A stretch of DNA of 58,481 bases, from contig JANQQA010000269.1 of the NCBI GenBank assembly GCA_028285205.1, forward strand, positions 1 to 58,481, given 5' to 3'. This document shows positions 1 to 7,279 of this stretch, in pieces. The notes under the pieces are model-generated. The model searched no databases, was not told the DNA's origin, and saw only the letters and a list, made by a program, of their open reading frames with translations. The position numbers and the translations under genes were made by a program. Each line of letters opens with the position of its first letter. The stretch's first letter is position 1. The DNA is from Bythopirellula sp. GTDB taxonomy: Bacteria > Planctomycetota > Planctomycetia > Pirellulales > Lacipirellulaceae.

Positions 1-512
1 CCCGTGTGCATCAGCGCCTGCAGAAATGTGCCGGTCGTCAGCACGATGGCCCGTGCGCGATACGTCGCATCCCCGCGCACGGTCACGCCAACGATTCGCT
101 TTTCGTTGCCAGCTTCCTCGACGAGCACGTCCTCCACAGCCTCTTGCCGTAAAGTCAGATTTTCTTGCGCCTCGACGATGTGTTTGATCTCAGCCTGATA
201 CAGCTTCTTGTCTGCCTGCGCGCGGGGCGAGTGCATCGCCGGCCCCTTGCGTCGATTGAGCATGCGAAACTGGATGCCGGTCGCGTCGATCGCGCGGCCC
301 ATCGCACCGCCCAGGGCGTCAATCTCACGCACGATCTGCCCCTTGCCTACGCCGCCGATCGCCGGATTGCAACTCATCTGTCCGACGGTGTCGCAATTCG
401 TGGTGAGTAGCGCCGTCTTCGCACCCAACCGCGCTGCCGCAAGGGCTGCTTCGGTACCCGCATGGCCGGCACCGATCACCAGGACGTCGAATTCGTACGT
501 ATTTGAAGACAT
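1..512 (-). CDS. mnmG: tRNA uridine-5-carboxymethylaminomethyl modification enzyme MnmG (GidA), 5' part
   Basis: With MnmE, MnmG installs the carboxymethylaminomethyl group on wobble uridine 34 of certain cytoplasmic tRNAs, using FAD. Reading leftward from the ATG at 512, the N-terminus gives the FAD dinucleotide-binding motif [12 protein letters not shown], then [16 protein letters not shown] and [13 protein letters not shown], all hallmarks of the MnmG family. It continues through [18 protein letters not shown] and [13 protein letters not shown] to the window edge. About 170 residues of the usual 620 or so are present, so the gene is cut by the window and not visibly broken. No neighbour within the window shares its strand closely; the next gene is divergent. 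The family call is secure from these motifs. Confidence 0.96.
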   Translation of the reverse strand, partial: MSSNTYEFDVLVIGAGHAGTEAALAAARLGAKTALLTTNCDTVGQMSCNPAIGGVGKGQIVREIDALGGAMGRAIDATGIQFRMLNRRKGPAMHSPRAQADKKLYQAEIKHIVEAQENLTLRQEAVEDVLVEEAGNEKRIVGVTVRGDATYRARAIVLTTGTFLQALMHT

Positions 513-599
513 GCTCTCAGAATATCGCAATTGCCGCCGATCGGCTACGGATCGATATAATGGTTGACGGGGCGCGAGAGCACACTGAGGCGAAAAACA

Positions 600-869
600 A
601 TGGGCGATTTGAGGAACCCAAAAGTAATTTGGACCAAGGGCGTCTTGTTCCTTTTTCTCGGCATACTGTCGTCAGGGATCCTGTGGCTGCGAACTCGCGA
701 TCTGCAAGTCGCGATGTTGCTCGGGATCGCGATCTGGTCATTCTGCCGCAGCTACTATTTTGCGTTCTACGTCATTGAGCACTACGTCGATTCAAAGTAT
801 CGCTTCGCTGGTTTGGGGCATTTTCTTCGCTACACAACCAGCAAGCGGATGCCGAAAGAGATCGATTGA
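600..869 (+). CDS. small two-helix membrane protein, unknown function
   Basis: An 89-residue protein that I do not recognise. An ATG at 564 is possible, but I start at 600 because a GAGG lies about seven bases upstream and the 12 extra residues are charged and unremarkable. Two hydrophobic stretches (roughly residues 11-28 and 34-55, the second rich in aromatic residues including SYYFAFYV) suggest two membrane helices. A basic and polar C-terminus ends in KRMPKEID. It is divergent from mnmG, with about 87 bases between the two starts, and is followed after 90 bases by the DUF3179 gene on the same strand. Coding status rests on the RBS, the length and the amphipathic pattern. Confidence 0.6.
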   Translation: MGDLRNPKVIWTKGVLFLFLGILSSGILWLRTRDLQVAMLLGIAIWSFCRSYYFAFYVIEHYVDSKYRFAGLGHFLRYTTSKRMPKEID

Positions 870-959
870 TCCACCGCAAATGTGGACCACCTCACAGAAT
901 GACAATTGCCGGATCGGTAGTCTGAGTAGGTCTGCCAACCCCATTCGCGAAGTGGACCT

Positions 960-2066
960 ATGTCGGATCACGAACAACTCGACGCTGAAAGTGCTGAGCC
1001 TTCGTCGTGGGAGCTTCCCACTGAGAATAAGGTGATTGCCGAGGAATCGGCAAGCTCGTTTTCCGTGTCGCGGGTGTTTGCCATCGTTGCGGTCACGATG
1101 CTGCTGATTGCACCGACGCTCTATGCGCTTGGCAGCGCTGGCCATCTAGACGAGCCAAAGCGGCGCTGCAACTGTTCGCAGGGCTCCGGCCATAGAGTGT
1201 CCAACGAGTTTGATCTCAGCAATGCCGCCATCCCCGTCGACGAAATCCGTAGCGGCGGACCGCCAAAGGACGGCATCCCTGCGATCTCCGACCCTACGAT
1301 GATCGCTGCTGGCGAGGCGAACTTTCTCAATCCGACCGATCGCGTAATTGGCGTCGTCAACGGGGATGTGGCTCGCGCCTATCCACTCGCCATTCTCAAC
1401 TACCACGAGATCATCAACGATCAACTCGGCGAACAACCGGTGGCCGTATCTTATTGCCCGTTGTGCGATTCGGTGTCGGCGTTCGATCGCACGACGTCCG
1501 TTGGTGTGCGGGAGTTCGGCGTGTCGGGACTGCTCTACAACAGCAACGTGCTCATGTACGATCGCAACGATTCGACCGAGAGCCTCTGGTCACAGCTCAA
1601 ACGGGAATCGGTCGCGGGCACACAAGTCGGGGAACAACTCCGACTGCTCCCCGTCGAGCTCACGACGTGGGCGGAATGGCAAACCCGGCATCCGACGACC
1701 ACGGTCATGTCGAACGAAACAGGTCATCCGCGCGACTACACCGGTGCTCCGTATGGTCGGTATTTCAGCTCAGACAGTCTTATGTTTCCGGTGGACCAAG
1801 CCGACGCTCGCTTTCCCAACAAGCAGCGCGTGCTGGGCGTTCTGGTCGACGGCAAGTCGCGCGCGTATCCGAGTTCCGCGTTCGACGTGCAAACCACTCG
1901 CATCGCAGACAAACTTGTCGGCAAGCGAATCGTCATCGAGTTCAATCCCGACACCGAGAGCCTACGCGTCGCAGAGGCCGACGAAGGTGTGACGTGGATG
2001 TACTCGTTCTGGTTTGCCTGGTACGCCATGTATCCAGAAACGAGCGTTTATCATCATTCGCAGTGA
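960..2066 (+). CDS. DUF3179 domain-containing membrane-anchored protein
   Basis: A 368-residue protein. An N-terminal cytoplasmic tail of about 35 residues precedes one membrane helix (VFAIVAVTMLLIAPTLYALG, about 40-59). The rest should lie outside the cytoplasm and matches DUF3179: a core with RVIGVVNGDVARAYPL, LNYHEIINDQLG and the family signature VSYCPLCDSVSAFDR, then LWSQLKRESVAGTQVG and a second half with FPNKQRVLGVLVDGKSRAYP. The two cysteines of YCPLC are a conserved feature of the family, whose biochemical function is not established. It is convergent with the methyltransferase gene, with 8 bases between the stops. The CNCSQG segment just after the helix is cysteine-rich. The start ATG at 960 has AGTGGA upstream. 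Confidence 0.88.
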   Translation: MSDHEQLDAESAEPSSWELPTENKVIAEESASSFSVSRVFAIVAVTMLLIAPTLYALGSAGHLDEPKRRCNCSQGSGHRVSNEFDLSNAAIPVDEIRSGGPPKDGIPAISDPTMIAAGEANFLNPTDRVIGVVNGDVARAYPLAILNYHEIINDQLGEQPVAVSYCPLCDSVSAFDRTTSVGVREFGVSGLLYNSNVLMYDRNDSTESLWSQLKRESVAGTQVGEQLRLLPVELTTWAEWQTRHPTTTVMSNETGHPRDYTGAPYGRYFSSDSLMFPVDQADARFPNKQRVLGVLVDGKSRAYPSSAFDVQTTRIADKLVGKRIVIEFNPDTESLRVAEADEGVTWMYSFWFAWYAMYPETSVYHHSQ

Positions 2067-2074
2067 CGCCGTCG

Positions 2075-2851
2075 CTACGGCCGCCGGAACCGGAGCAGAT
2101 AGTTGTCCTCGAACTGCTCGACGTCGATCTCCTCGACGAATTCAAAACCCGCGTCTTCGATCTCCTGACGAAACACTTCCTTGCCGGCACGGACGTGCCC
2201 CAGCGTCCATTCCGACGACTTACCAGGGATCCGCTCAAAGTCAATGACGACTAGCTGCCCGCCAGACTTCAGCGCCCGCAACAGCGATTGCAGAGTCGCA
2301 CTGGGGTACTCGAAGTGGTGATAGGTGTCGCAGATGAACGCGCGATCCACCGAGTTAGGTGCCAGACGAACACTGCGATCCGTGCCTAGGACCGTCGTGA
2401 TGTTGACGATCTTATCCTCGCGCGCCTGTTGTTCAATGTGCTCAATGAATTTCGGTGCGATGTCCACGGCGAAGACTTTGCCCGTCGGACCGGTCTCCTC
2501 CGCGAACAGACGACTATAAAAACCCGTGCCCGCGCCAATATCAGCCACGGCCATGCCAGGCTCGATTGCCACGATCTCTAGCACTCTCTCACGGGCGGCA
2601 TAGACTTCACGACTCTCAATCTCGAACCGACCTAGCCACTCGCTCACGTCGAGTTCCGGATCGAGGAAGCGCTCATTGATACCAGGCTTAACGCTTGAGG
2701 ATTCGCCGTCGCCTTGCTGCGTTGTCTCCTCGTCGACCGACGACTCAGCCTGCGGTGCCTCGACAGCGGTTGCCGCAGCCTGACCGCTTGCTTCAGGCCC
2801 CAACTGCGTAGATAGGGCAAGAAGCCCTAAAAACCAAACTAGCCGATTCAT
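2075..2851 (-). CDS. exported class I SAM-dependent methyltransferase
   Basis: A 258-residue protein with a class I methyltransferase fold. Motif I is VADIGAGTGFYSRLF (about residues 120-134), followed by an acidic strand end VFAVDIAPKF and the post-motif CDTYHHFEYP. The preceding block RFLDPELDVSEWLGRFE and ESREVYAARERVLE is one I associate with exported methyltransferases of planctomycetes and other marine bacteria. Unusually for a SAM enzyme, the first 23 residues form a clear signal peptide (basic start, LVWFLGLLALSTQLG core, small residues before the cut), followed by a Glu/Gln-rich linker. How SAM would reach an exported enzyme is not evident. Substrate unknown. Convergent with DUF3179. 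Confidence 0.85.
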   Translation of the reverse strand: MNRLVWFLGLLALSTQLGPEASGQAAATAVEAPQAESSVDEETTQQGDGESSSVKPGINERFLDPELDVSEWLGRFEIESREVYAARERVLEIVAIEPGMAVADIGAGTGFYSRLFAEETGPTGKVFAVDIAPKFIEHIEQQAREDKIVNITTVLGTDRSVRLAPNSVDRAFICDTYHHFEYPSATLQSLLRALKSGGQLVVIDFERIPGKSSEWTLGHVRAGKEVFRQEIEDAGFEFVEEIDVEQFEDNYLLRFRRP

Positions 2852-3088
2852 CGTCGTCTCCCAGCGAGTGAAACCTCGATTGTATCAGGCACGTTCGATT
2901 CGCCTAGTCGGCTGATTCGAGGCAGTATCATGGCTCAGCCTCGCAGGGTGAGTGCAGCTCTGCTCGTCTACGTCCGCACCTTGATCGGCGCGATCATACC
3001 TGGGGAGACGCTCGCAAGCCGCAGGCGGTCAGAGTGCAACTGAGTTTCGTCAAGCACAACTCCAAGTCGTGGACCGCACATGAACTCG

Positions 3089-4315
3089 CTACTGGCGATT
3101 TCCTGCCTCGTCGCTGAACTCCGGCAGCGGAAGTTTCTCCGCCATCTCGTGGGCAGCTTTCGTCGCTGGCATCCAGCCGACTTGCCTTGTGAATTGGTGA
3201 AAGAGCTGCACGATCTGTGCTGTTGGCAGCTGTGTGTTAGCTTGAGGCGCAATGAGCAGCGGCCCGTCAGCGCTGCTGACCAGTTGTCCCGATTCATCAC
3301 CGCGAATCACTAACCCGTTTCGGCTCAGGTCGAACCGTGCAGTGAGCTTCTCGAATGGGACCAATTCGCTGTTGGACGTCGATTGTCCCAGTGCTGGTCC
3401 CGCTGTGCACAGCAGCTTCTTTTGCATATCGATCAACACGGAGTACGTCGCCGCACCGCCGTCGATGCCTATGCTTCCGCGCGCTAACTCCAGACTGTTG
3501 GACTTCCAAACAACTTGCTCCAAGTCAATTTCCGCGAGTCCTTGGAGTTGATGTGAGTCATCGCTCGACCATTGCCGCACGTCGACCTGGCTGAGATTGC
3601 CGGTCAGTTTTCCGTGCAGATCGTCGTTCGAGTTCTGGACGTCGAGAACGCCTGTGAAATTCGCATCGCCGCAACATCTCACGCCGGGGACTAACTCGCC
3701 GATAAGCCACGCAGGCAGTGATGCCTGTTGCGCGCCGATGATTCCGCGGACCCCATCGTCGTCCGCCTTGATGTCCACCTTGAGAGAGTTGCCGGTCAGG
3801 TCGTCGGCGGTGATCCTAAACACTCGACCGTTCGATTGGCTACGAATCGACAGATTCGCAAGCTGCAACGCGGGCCACTTCGGACTGGTGATCGTCAGCT
3901 GATCGGCAAGCAACGCGAGTTCGATCGCTCGCCCCGCGGACAGCCAAGTCTTCAGCGCCGTCAGTAGATTCGCAAGCTCACTGGCCTGTAGCTCCAACAC
4001 GTCCGCATCAAGCAACAAACGGCCCCCGTCGCGTTGAACGGTGATGCGGTCGATCGAGCCGAGTTCCGCACCAGTATGTAAGGCTGCCAGTCGAACCTGT
4101 GTGAGCACCTTCTTACCCGGCAACGGCTGCGAGATGTCCGCCAACTCCGCGCGCAGATGCAAACTGCTCGCCAGCGTGTTCTGCCAATCGCGTTGTCGCC
4201 AGGGGCGATTGCAGTAAGCGATCCCCGCCAACGTCAACAACGTCGGCACCACGCACAGCACCAAAAAACTGACACGACAGACGCGACGTTGGGTTGTTTC
4301 GTGTAGGGTGAACAT
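3089..4315 (-). CDS. AsmA-like single-span membrane protein, unknown function
   Basis: A 408-residue protein with an N-terminal membrane anchor (FLVLCVVPTLLTLAGIAYC, about residues 17-35) and a long, beta-rich, low-aromatic remainder. Repeated patterns such as LQLANLSIRSQSNG, DANFTGVLDVQN and GKLTGNLSQVDVR resemble AsmA/DUF748-type proteins of the cell envelope. The family call is by pattern only. The stop at 3089 follows a degenerate tail. A different frame continues with coding-looking sequence down to 2968 (GPRLGVVLDETQLHSDRLRL), so a frameshift near 3110 that shortens the C-terminus is possible. The ATG at 4315 has no strong Shine-Dalgarno. It stands alone between the methyltransferase and the inverted-repeat unit. 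Confidence 0.6.
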   Translation of the reverse strand: MFTLHETTQRRVCRVSFLVLCVVPTLLTLAGIAYCNRPWRQRDWQNTLASSLHLRAELADISQPLPGKKVLTQVRLAALHTGAELGSIDRITVQRDGGRLLLDADVLELQASELANLLTALKTWLSAGRAIELALLADQLTITSPKWPALQLANLSIRSQSNGRVFRITADDLTGNSLKVDIKADDDGVRGIIGAQQASLPAWLIGELVPGVRCCGDANFTGVLDVQNSNDDLHGKLTGNLSQVDVRQWSSDDSHQLQGLAEIDLEQVVWKSNSLELARGSIGIDGGAATYSVLIDMQKKLLCTAGPALGQSTSNSELVPFEKLTARFDLSRNGLVIRGDESGQLVSSADGPLLIAPQANTQLPTAQIVQLFHQFTRQVGWMPATKAAHEMAEKLPLPEFSDEAGNRQ

Positions 4316-4321
4316 TAGGGG

Positions 4322-4366
4322 ATGAAGCGATGAGTGCTTTGGAACTATGACCTATGAGCTATGAAC
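4322..4366 (+). repeat. left inverted-repeat arm of the four-helix-bundle unit
   Basis: Contains ATGAAGCGATGA (4322-4333) and ATGAGCTATGAAC (4354-4366). Both recur in reverse complement at the other end of the unit, and the intervening bases are further degenerate CTATGA/GATGA words. Confidence 0.7.
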
Positions 4367-4418
4367 ACTTCAGGAGCGATGATCTATTAGCGATGAACGA
4401 TGAAGTTTCTGGGTTGTC

Positions 4419-4796
4419 TTATTTCCTCTTACTTTTCAGTGTCTTTACCGTGGCGGTAAGCATGGCAAGGAGTTCGGAGGCTTCAGTCTGAAGCGAAGTA
4501 AGCAATTCCTGTTTAACGATCCCGCACTCAATCTACAGCTCTATCCAATAATCAGTTTCTTCTAGCTCTTGCAGCGCGACTTCGACCTTGCTGATGAACT
4601 CCGCGGTCGAACGTGATCGCTGTGCCTCGCGGTAGTGGGCTCCGACCGATGTCGCAGACCGCAAGAATTGTGTACCAATGACTTGAGCTTCCGTCGTCTT
4701 CGGCAGTGAAGAATAAAGTCGAACAACCCGAACGGCGAACGCCTTGGTTCTATCTCGCAAGTTAGACCCTCTGTTCCCGCTCTCATGTCCATTCAT
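4419..4796 (-). pseudogene. four-helix-bundle (S23/IVP family) protein gene interrupted by an in-frame amber codon
   Basis: From the ATG at 4796 the frame reads NLRDRTKAFAVRVVRLYSSL, QFLRSATSVGAHYREAQR and EFISKVEVALQELEETDYW. This is the characteristic sequence of the four-helix-bundle family first known from 23S rRNA intervening sequences. It meets TAG at 4533-4535, right after EETDYWIEL. The same frame then resumes with IECGIVKQELLTSLQTEASE and LLAMLTATVKTLKSKRK to TAA at 4419-4421, which is exactly the fourth helix the family normally has. Total length would be 125 codons, typical of the family (about 115-130). It is therefore either a recently inactivated gene, a readthrough or suppressed stop, or a truncated 87-residue product. 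Family function is unclear; related bundles serve as accessory proteins in diversity-generating retroelements, but no reverse transcriptase is nearby. Confidence 0.8.
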
Positions 4797-4797
4797 C

Positions 4798-4825
4798 GTT
4801 CATAGCTCATCGTTCATCGCTTCAT
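4798..4825 (-). repeat. right inverted-repeat arm of the four-helix-bundle unit
   Basis: On the minus strand it reads ATGAAGCGATGA (4825-4814) and then ATGAGCTATGAAC (4810-4798), ending immediately before the gene's ATG at 4796. It matches the left arm word for word in inverted orientation. Its outer end lies 2 bases from the aroC stop region at 4827. Confidence 0.7.
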
Positions 4826-4826
4826 G

Positions 4827-5966
4827 TCACCTTTCCTTCGCCATGTCCAAAAACAACTGATGCCGTGCCTTCATCTCTGTTAAGCTATCGCCGCCAAACT
4901 TATCGACGACCGCCTTGGCGATTTCAAATGCCACGACGTTCTCGACGATAACACTGGCCGCCGAAATCGCGCACACGTCGCTGCGTTCGTAGCTTGCCTG
5001 TTCTGGCTCTTTCGTGTCGAGATTGATTGATGCCAGCGGTTTAGCCAGCGTGCTAATTGGTTTCTTGGCCGCGCGAATCACAATCGGCTGGCCGTTGGTC
5101 ATTCCTGCTTCCAGTCCGCCCGCGTTGTTGGTTGGACGTGAATAGCCCAGCGTCGGCGAGTCCTGTTGCGACTCGTCGTAGTGAATCGGATCATGCACTT
5201 GCGAGCCGGGACGACGAGCTGCTTCGAACCCCAGTCCGATTTCCACACCCTTGATCGCTTGCACAGCCATCACGGCTTTGGCCAGGTTGCCATCCAGCTT
5301 CGTATCCCATTGTGCGTGCGTGCCCAACCCGAACGGACAGCCCTCGACGCGCACCTCGATAATGCCGCCCAGCGTGTCACCCTCTTTGCCGGTCTTATCG
5401 ATGAGTGCCTTGATTTCGGGATCACGATCCAAGTTGAGGCTGTATAACTCGCTCTGATCACGAATCGCCTTGAGTTCCTCCACGGTCCCTTCGACGGGCT
5501 CGATTCGCTCAGGACCGATTTCCAGCACATAACCAAACACCGTAATGCCAAACTCGGCCAACAGCTGCTTCGACAGTGCACCCGCGGCAACGCGCACCGC
5601 GGTCTCGCGGGCGGACGCTCGTTCCAACACACCGCGAATGCTGCCCAGATACTTGACCGCGCCGGTCAGGTCACCATGTCCGGGGCGTGGTCGGGGCAAG
5701 TCGTCGAGGCGCTCAAGTTTGAAGTCGCGGTTGATCACTTCCAGCGCGATCGGACTGCCCAACGTCACGCCCTTCCACACGCCGGAGCGCACATCGACCT
5801 TGTCGGTCTCGATGCGCTGCCGACCGCCGCGACCGTAACCGCCTTGGCGACGCTTAAGTTCCACGTCGATCAAATCGGTATCAATCGTCACGCCTGCCGG
5901 AAAACCATCCACCAGGGCCAACAAGGTCTTGCCGTGCGATTCGCCGGCCGTCCAATAACGCAACAT
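4827..5966 (-). CDS. aroC: chorismate synthase AroC
   Basis: Catalyses the last common step of aromatic amino acid synthesis, converting 5-enolpyruvylshikimate-3-phosphate to chorismate with reduced FMN. The start at 5966 gives MLRYWTAGESHGKTLLALVD, the conserved N-terminal signature. An upstream in-frame start at 5996 would add ten basic residues not typical of the family. Further landmarks are KRRQGGYGRGGRQRIETD, VLERASARETAVRVAAG (the second signature), GLGFEAARRPGSQVHD and NAGGLEAGMTNGQPIV with conserved arginines and histidines of the FMN/EPSP site. The length of 379 residues fits. It stands alone; its stop abuts the inverted-repeat unit. Confidence 0.97.
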   Translation of the reverse strand: MLRYWTAGESHGKTLLALVDGFPAGVTIDTDLIDVELKRRQGGYGRGGRQRIETDKVDVRSGVWKGVTLGSPIALEVINRDFKLERLDDLPRPRPGHGDLTGAVKYLGSIRGVLERASARETAVRVAAGALSKQLLAEFGITVFGYVLEIGPERIEPVEGTVEELKAIRDQSELYSLNLDRDPEIKALIDKTGKEGDTLGGIIEVRVEGCPFGLGTHAQWDTKLDGNLAKAVMAVQAIKGVEIGLGFEAARRPGSQVHDPIHYDESQQDSPTLGYSRPTNNAGGLEAGMTNGQPIVIRAAKKPISTLAKPLASINLDTKEPEQASYERSDVCAISAASVIVENVVAFEIAKAVVDKFGGDSLTEMKARHQLFLDMAKER

Positions 5967-6365
5967 GTTTCGAAGTCTTTTCCGATGTGCTAGCAAAAGC
6001 GATTCTTGTGCAGCGGAAGATTACGGACCTACCGCCCCCGCCGCAAGGCGAGCAAGCCCTCAATTCTACACTGGAGAACCATGGCGAGATAGGTAAGCCA
6101 GCGACGGTCGGTCTGGTCCGCCTTATGGCCGCAGGCCTCAATAACCGTAGCCTATGGCAATGCCATAGGAAGCGTTGGGCAGTCTGTTGTTTGGCTGTCA
6201 GCCTGAGCCAGTTGTAACCGCAGGATGAAGATGGCCGTCAGCCAACCTTTCGCGCCGCGGATCGGTCCCTTACCGTGCCTAGGGTCAGATCAATTGATGC
6301 TAGGTTACGCCTGGAGCGAACCTATCCTACGAACCTTCGACCTAACGTTCCTCGTATCGCGGACG
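5967..6365. other. intergenic stretch, no gene recognised; one short perfect hairpin
   Basis: No reading frame here has recognisable homology. An 8-bp perfect inverted repeat, CCTATGGC-AAT-GCCATAGG, lies at 6151-6169 without a following T-run, so it is not a typical terminator. The stretch should include the aroC promoter (aroC starts at 5966, reading leftward), but I see no confident -35/-10 pair. Confidence 0.5.
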
Positions 6366-7115
6366 TCAAACAAGCAAATCATCGGGTATGAATGGCGGAA
6401 CACCATGCACTTGCAAGCCGTTCCGGCGAGCTAGATTGGCTATGCCGATTCCCCAGACGGAAAGCAGTTCGTCCTCGGTTTCTGCAAACCACGCAGATTG
6501 CTTGGCAAGTTTACTATGATCGGCTGCAATTCTCTGAATTCCGTCGTTTGCCATTTGCAAGTTGTCTTCTAGGATTGCCTGAAAAACATCGGCGAAGCCT
6601 TGAAACGCTAGGTAATCCTCCTCTTTACAGACCTGCTTGAACAACGAAAGCTTCTGTTTCATTGCATCAAACTCACGCAAGATGCAGTACTTGAGTGTGT
6701 AGCACAACGATCTAGCAAAATCATTGCTTCGTTTCTCGATCTCCGGCCTACCGCCAACTAGTACGGCAAGCTTAATTGAAACTTCCCAGTTTCCACTGGC
6801 AAGGGCCTCGAACACATCTCGGTAAGCAGTGACTGAAACTTCTGAGCCATCGAACGGATAGTCGATCTTGCCCGCTTCGTATTGCTCGAAGACGTAAATT
6901 GCGCACTCGGCGGCGTCAGTCATGTTCGTCCTGAATGAAGCAATATTGTGATGGAGAATGTACTGAGCTACGGCGAAGAAGTGATAATGGCCAGCGCTGT
7001 GTGTCTTCCCAGTCATTGTTGACACGTAGCCCTGTTCTCGCTCTTTCTGGCGTGCTCGCTCAGCTCGCATTACTAGCCTCACGTAGACAGTTTCTAACCG
7101 ATCTCTAAATGGCAT
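6366..7115 (-). CDS. Imm49-like hypothetical protein
   Basis: A protein of about 249 residues, mostly helical. The C-terminal block ELLSVWGIGIANLARRNGL followed by PPFIPDDLLV, and the middle block FEALASGNWEVSIKLAVLVG, resemble the Imm49 family of predicted immunity proteins of polymorphic toxin systems. This is recalled by pattern and not certain. I start at the ATG at 7115, which has GGAA ten bases upstream. The frame is open to a TTG at 7283 that overlaps the upstream stop as TTGA, but the extra 56 residues look non-coding. It lies directly downstream of the lipoprotein gene on the same strand. No toxin gene is visible nearby, so an immunity role is unsupported by context. Confidence 0.5.
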   Translation of the reverse strand: MPFRDRLETVYVRLVMRAERARQKEREQGYVSTMTGKTHSAGHYHFFAVAQYILHHNIASFRTNMTDAAECAIYVFEQYEAGKIDYPFDGSEVSVTAYRDVFEALASGNWEVSIKLAVLVGGRPEIEKRSNDFARSLCYTLKYCILREFDAMKQKLSLFKQVCKEEDYLAFQGFADVFQAILEDNLQMANDGIQRIAADHSKLAKQSAWFAETEDELLSVWGIGIANLARRNGLQVHGVPPFIPDDLLV

Positions 7116-7279
7116 TACTTGGTTCCGATTAGTTTGTTGAACTGTTTGGGCCCAGTGAATTCCAACCGTAGCGTGTGAAAAAACACCGTGTAATCGCACC
7201 ATCACGCGATTTGAGATGCGATGCCGCGGCAGGGGCACAGGACAGAATGTCCTGAATAGAAATCCTGGATCATACTTAT

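Larger units (their letters stand above)
4322..4825. mobile_element. MITE-like unit bounded by two-part inverted repeats, carrying a four-helix-bundle gene
   Basis: A unit of about 504 bp. Read inward from both ends it presents the same two words: ATGAAGCGATGA (4322-4333, and reversed at 4814-4825) and then ATGAGCTATGAAC (4354-4366, and reversed at 4798-4810). Both pairs are perfect. Between them lies only the interrupted four-helix-bundle gene. Further ATGAACGATGA-type words occur inside both arms. The structure resembles a non-autonomous element, but no transposase is present and I see no obvious target-site duplication, so mobility is inferred. Confidence 0.45.

Noticed and set aside
1454..2254. 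266-codon frame overlapping DUF3179 and the methyltransferase
   Set aside because: Arg-rich shadow in another frame of DUF3179, running into the convergent methyltransferase gene.
4419..4796. Diversity-generating retroelement suggested by the four-helix-bundle (Avd-like) protein
   Set aside because: No reverse transcriptase, template repeat or variable repeat is present nearby; the sequence fits the S23/IVP branch better.
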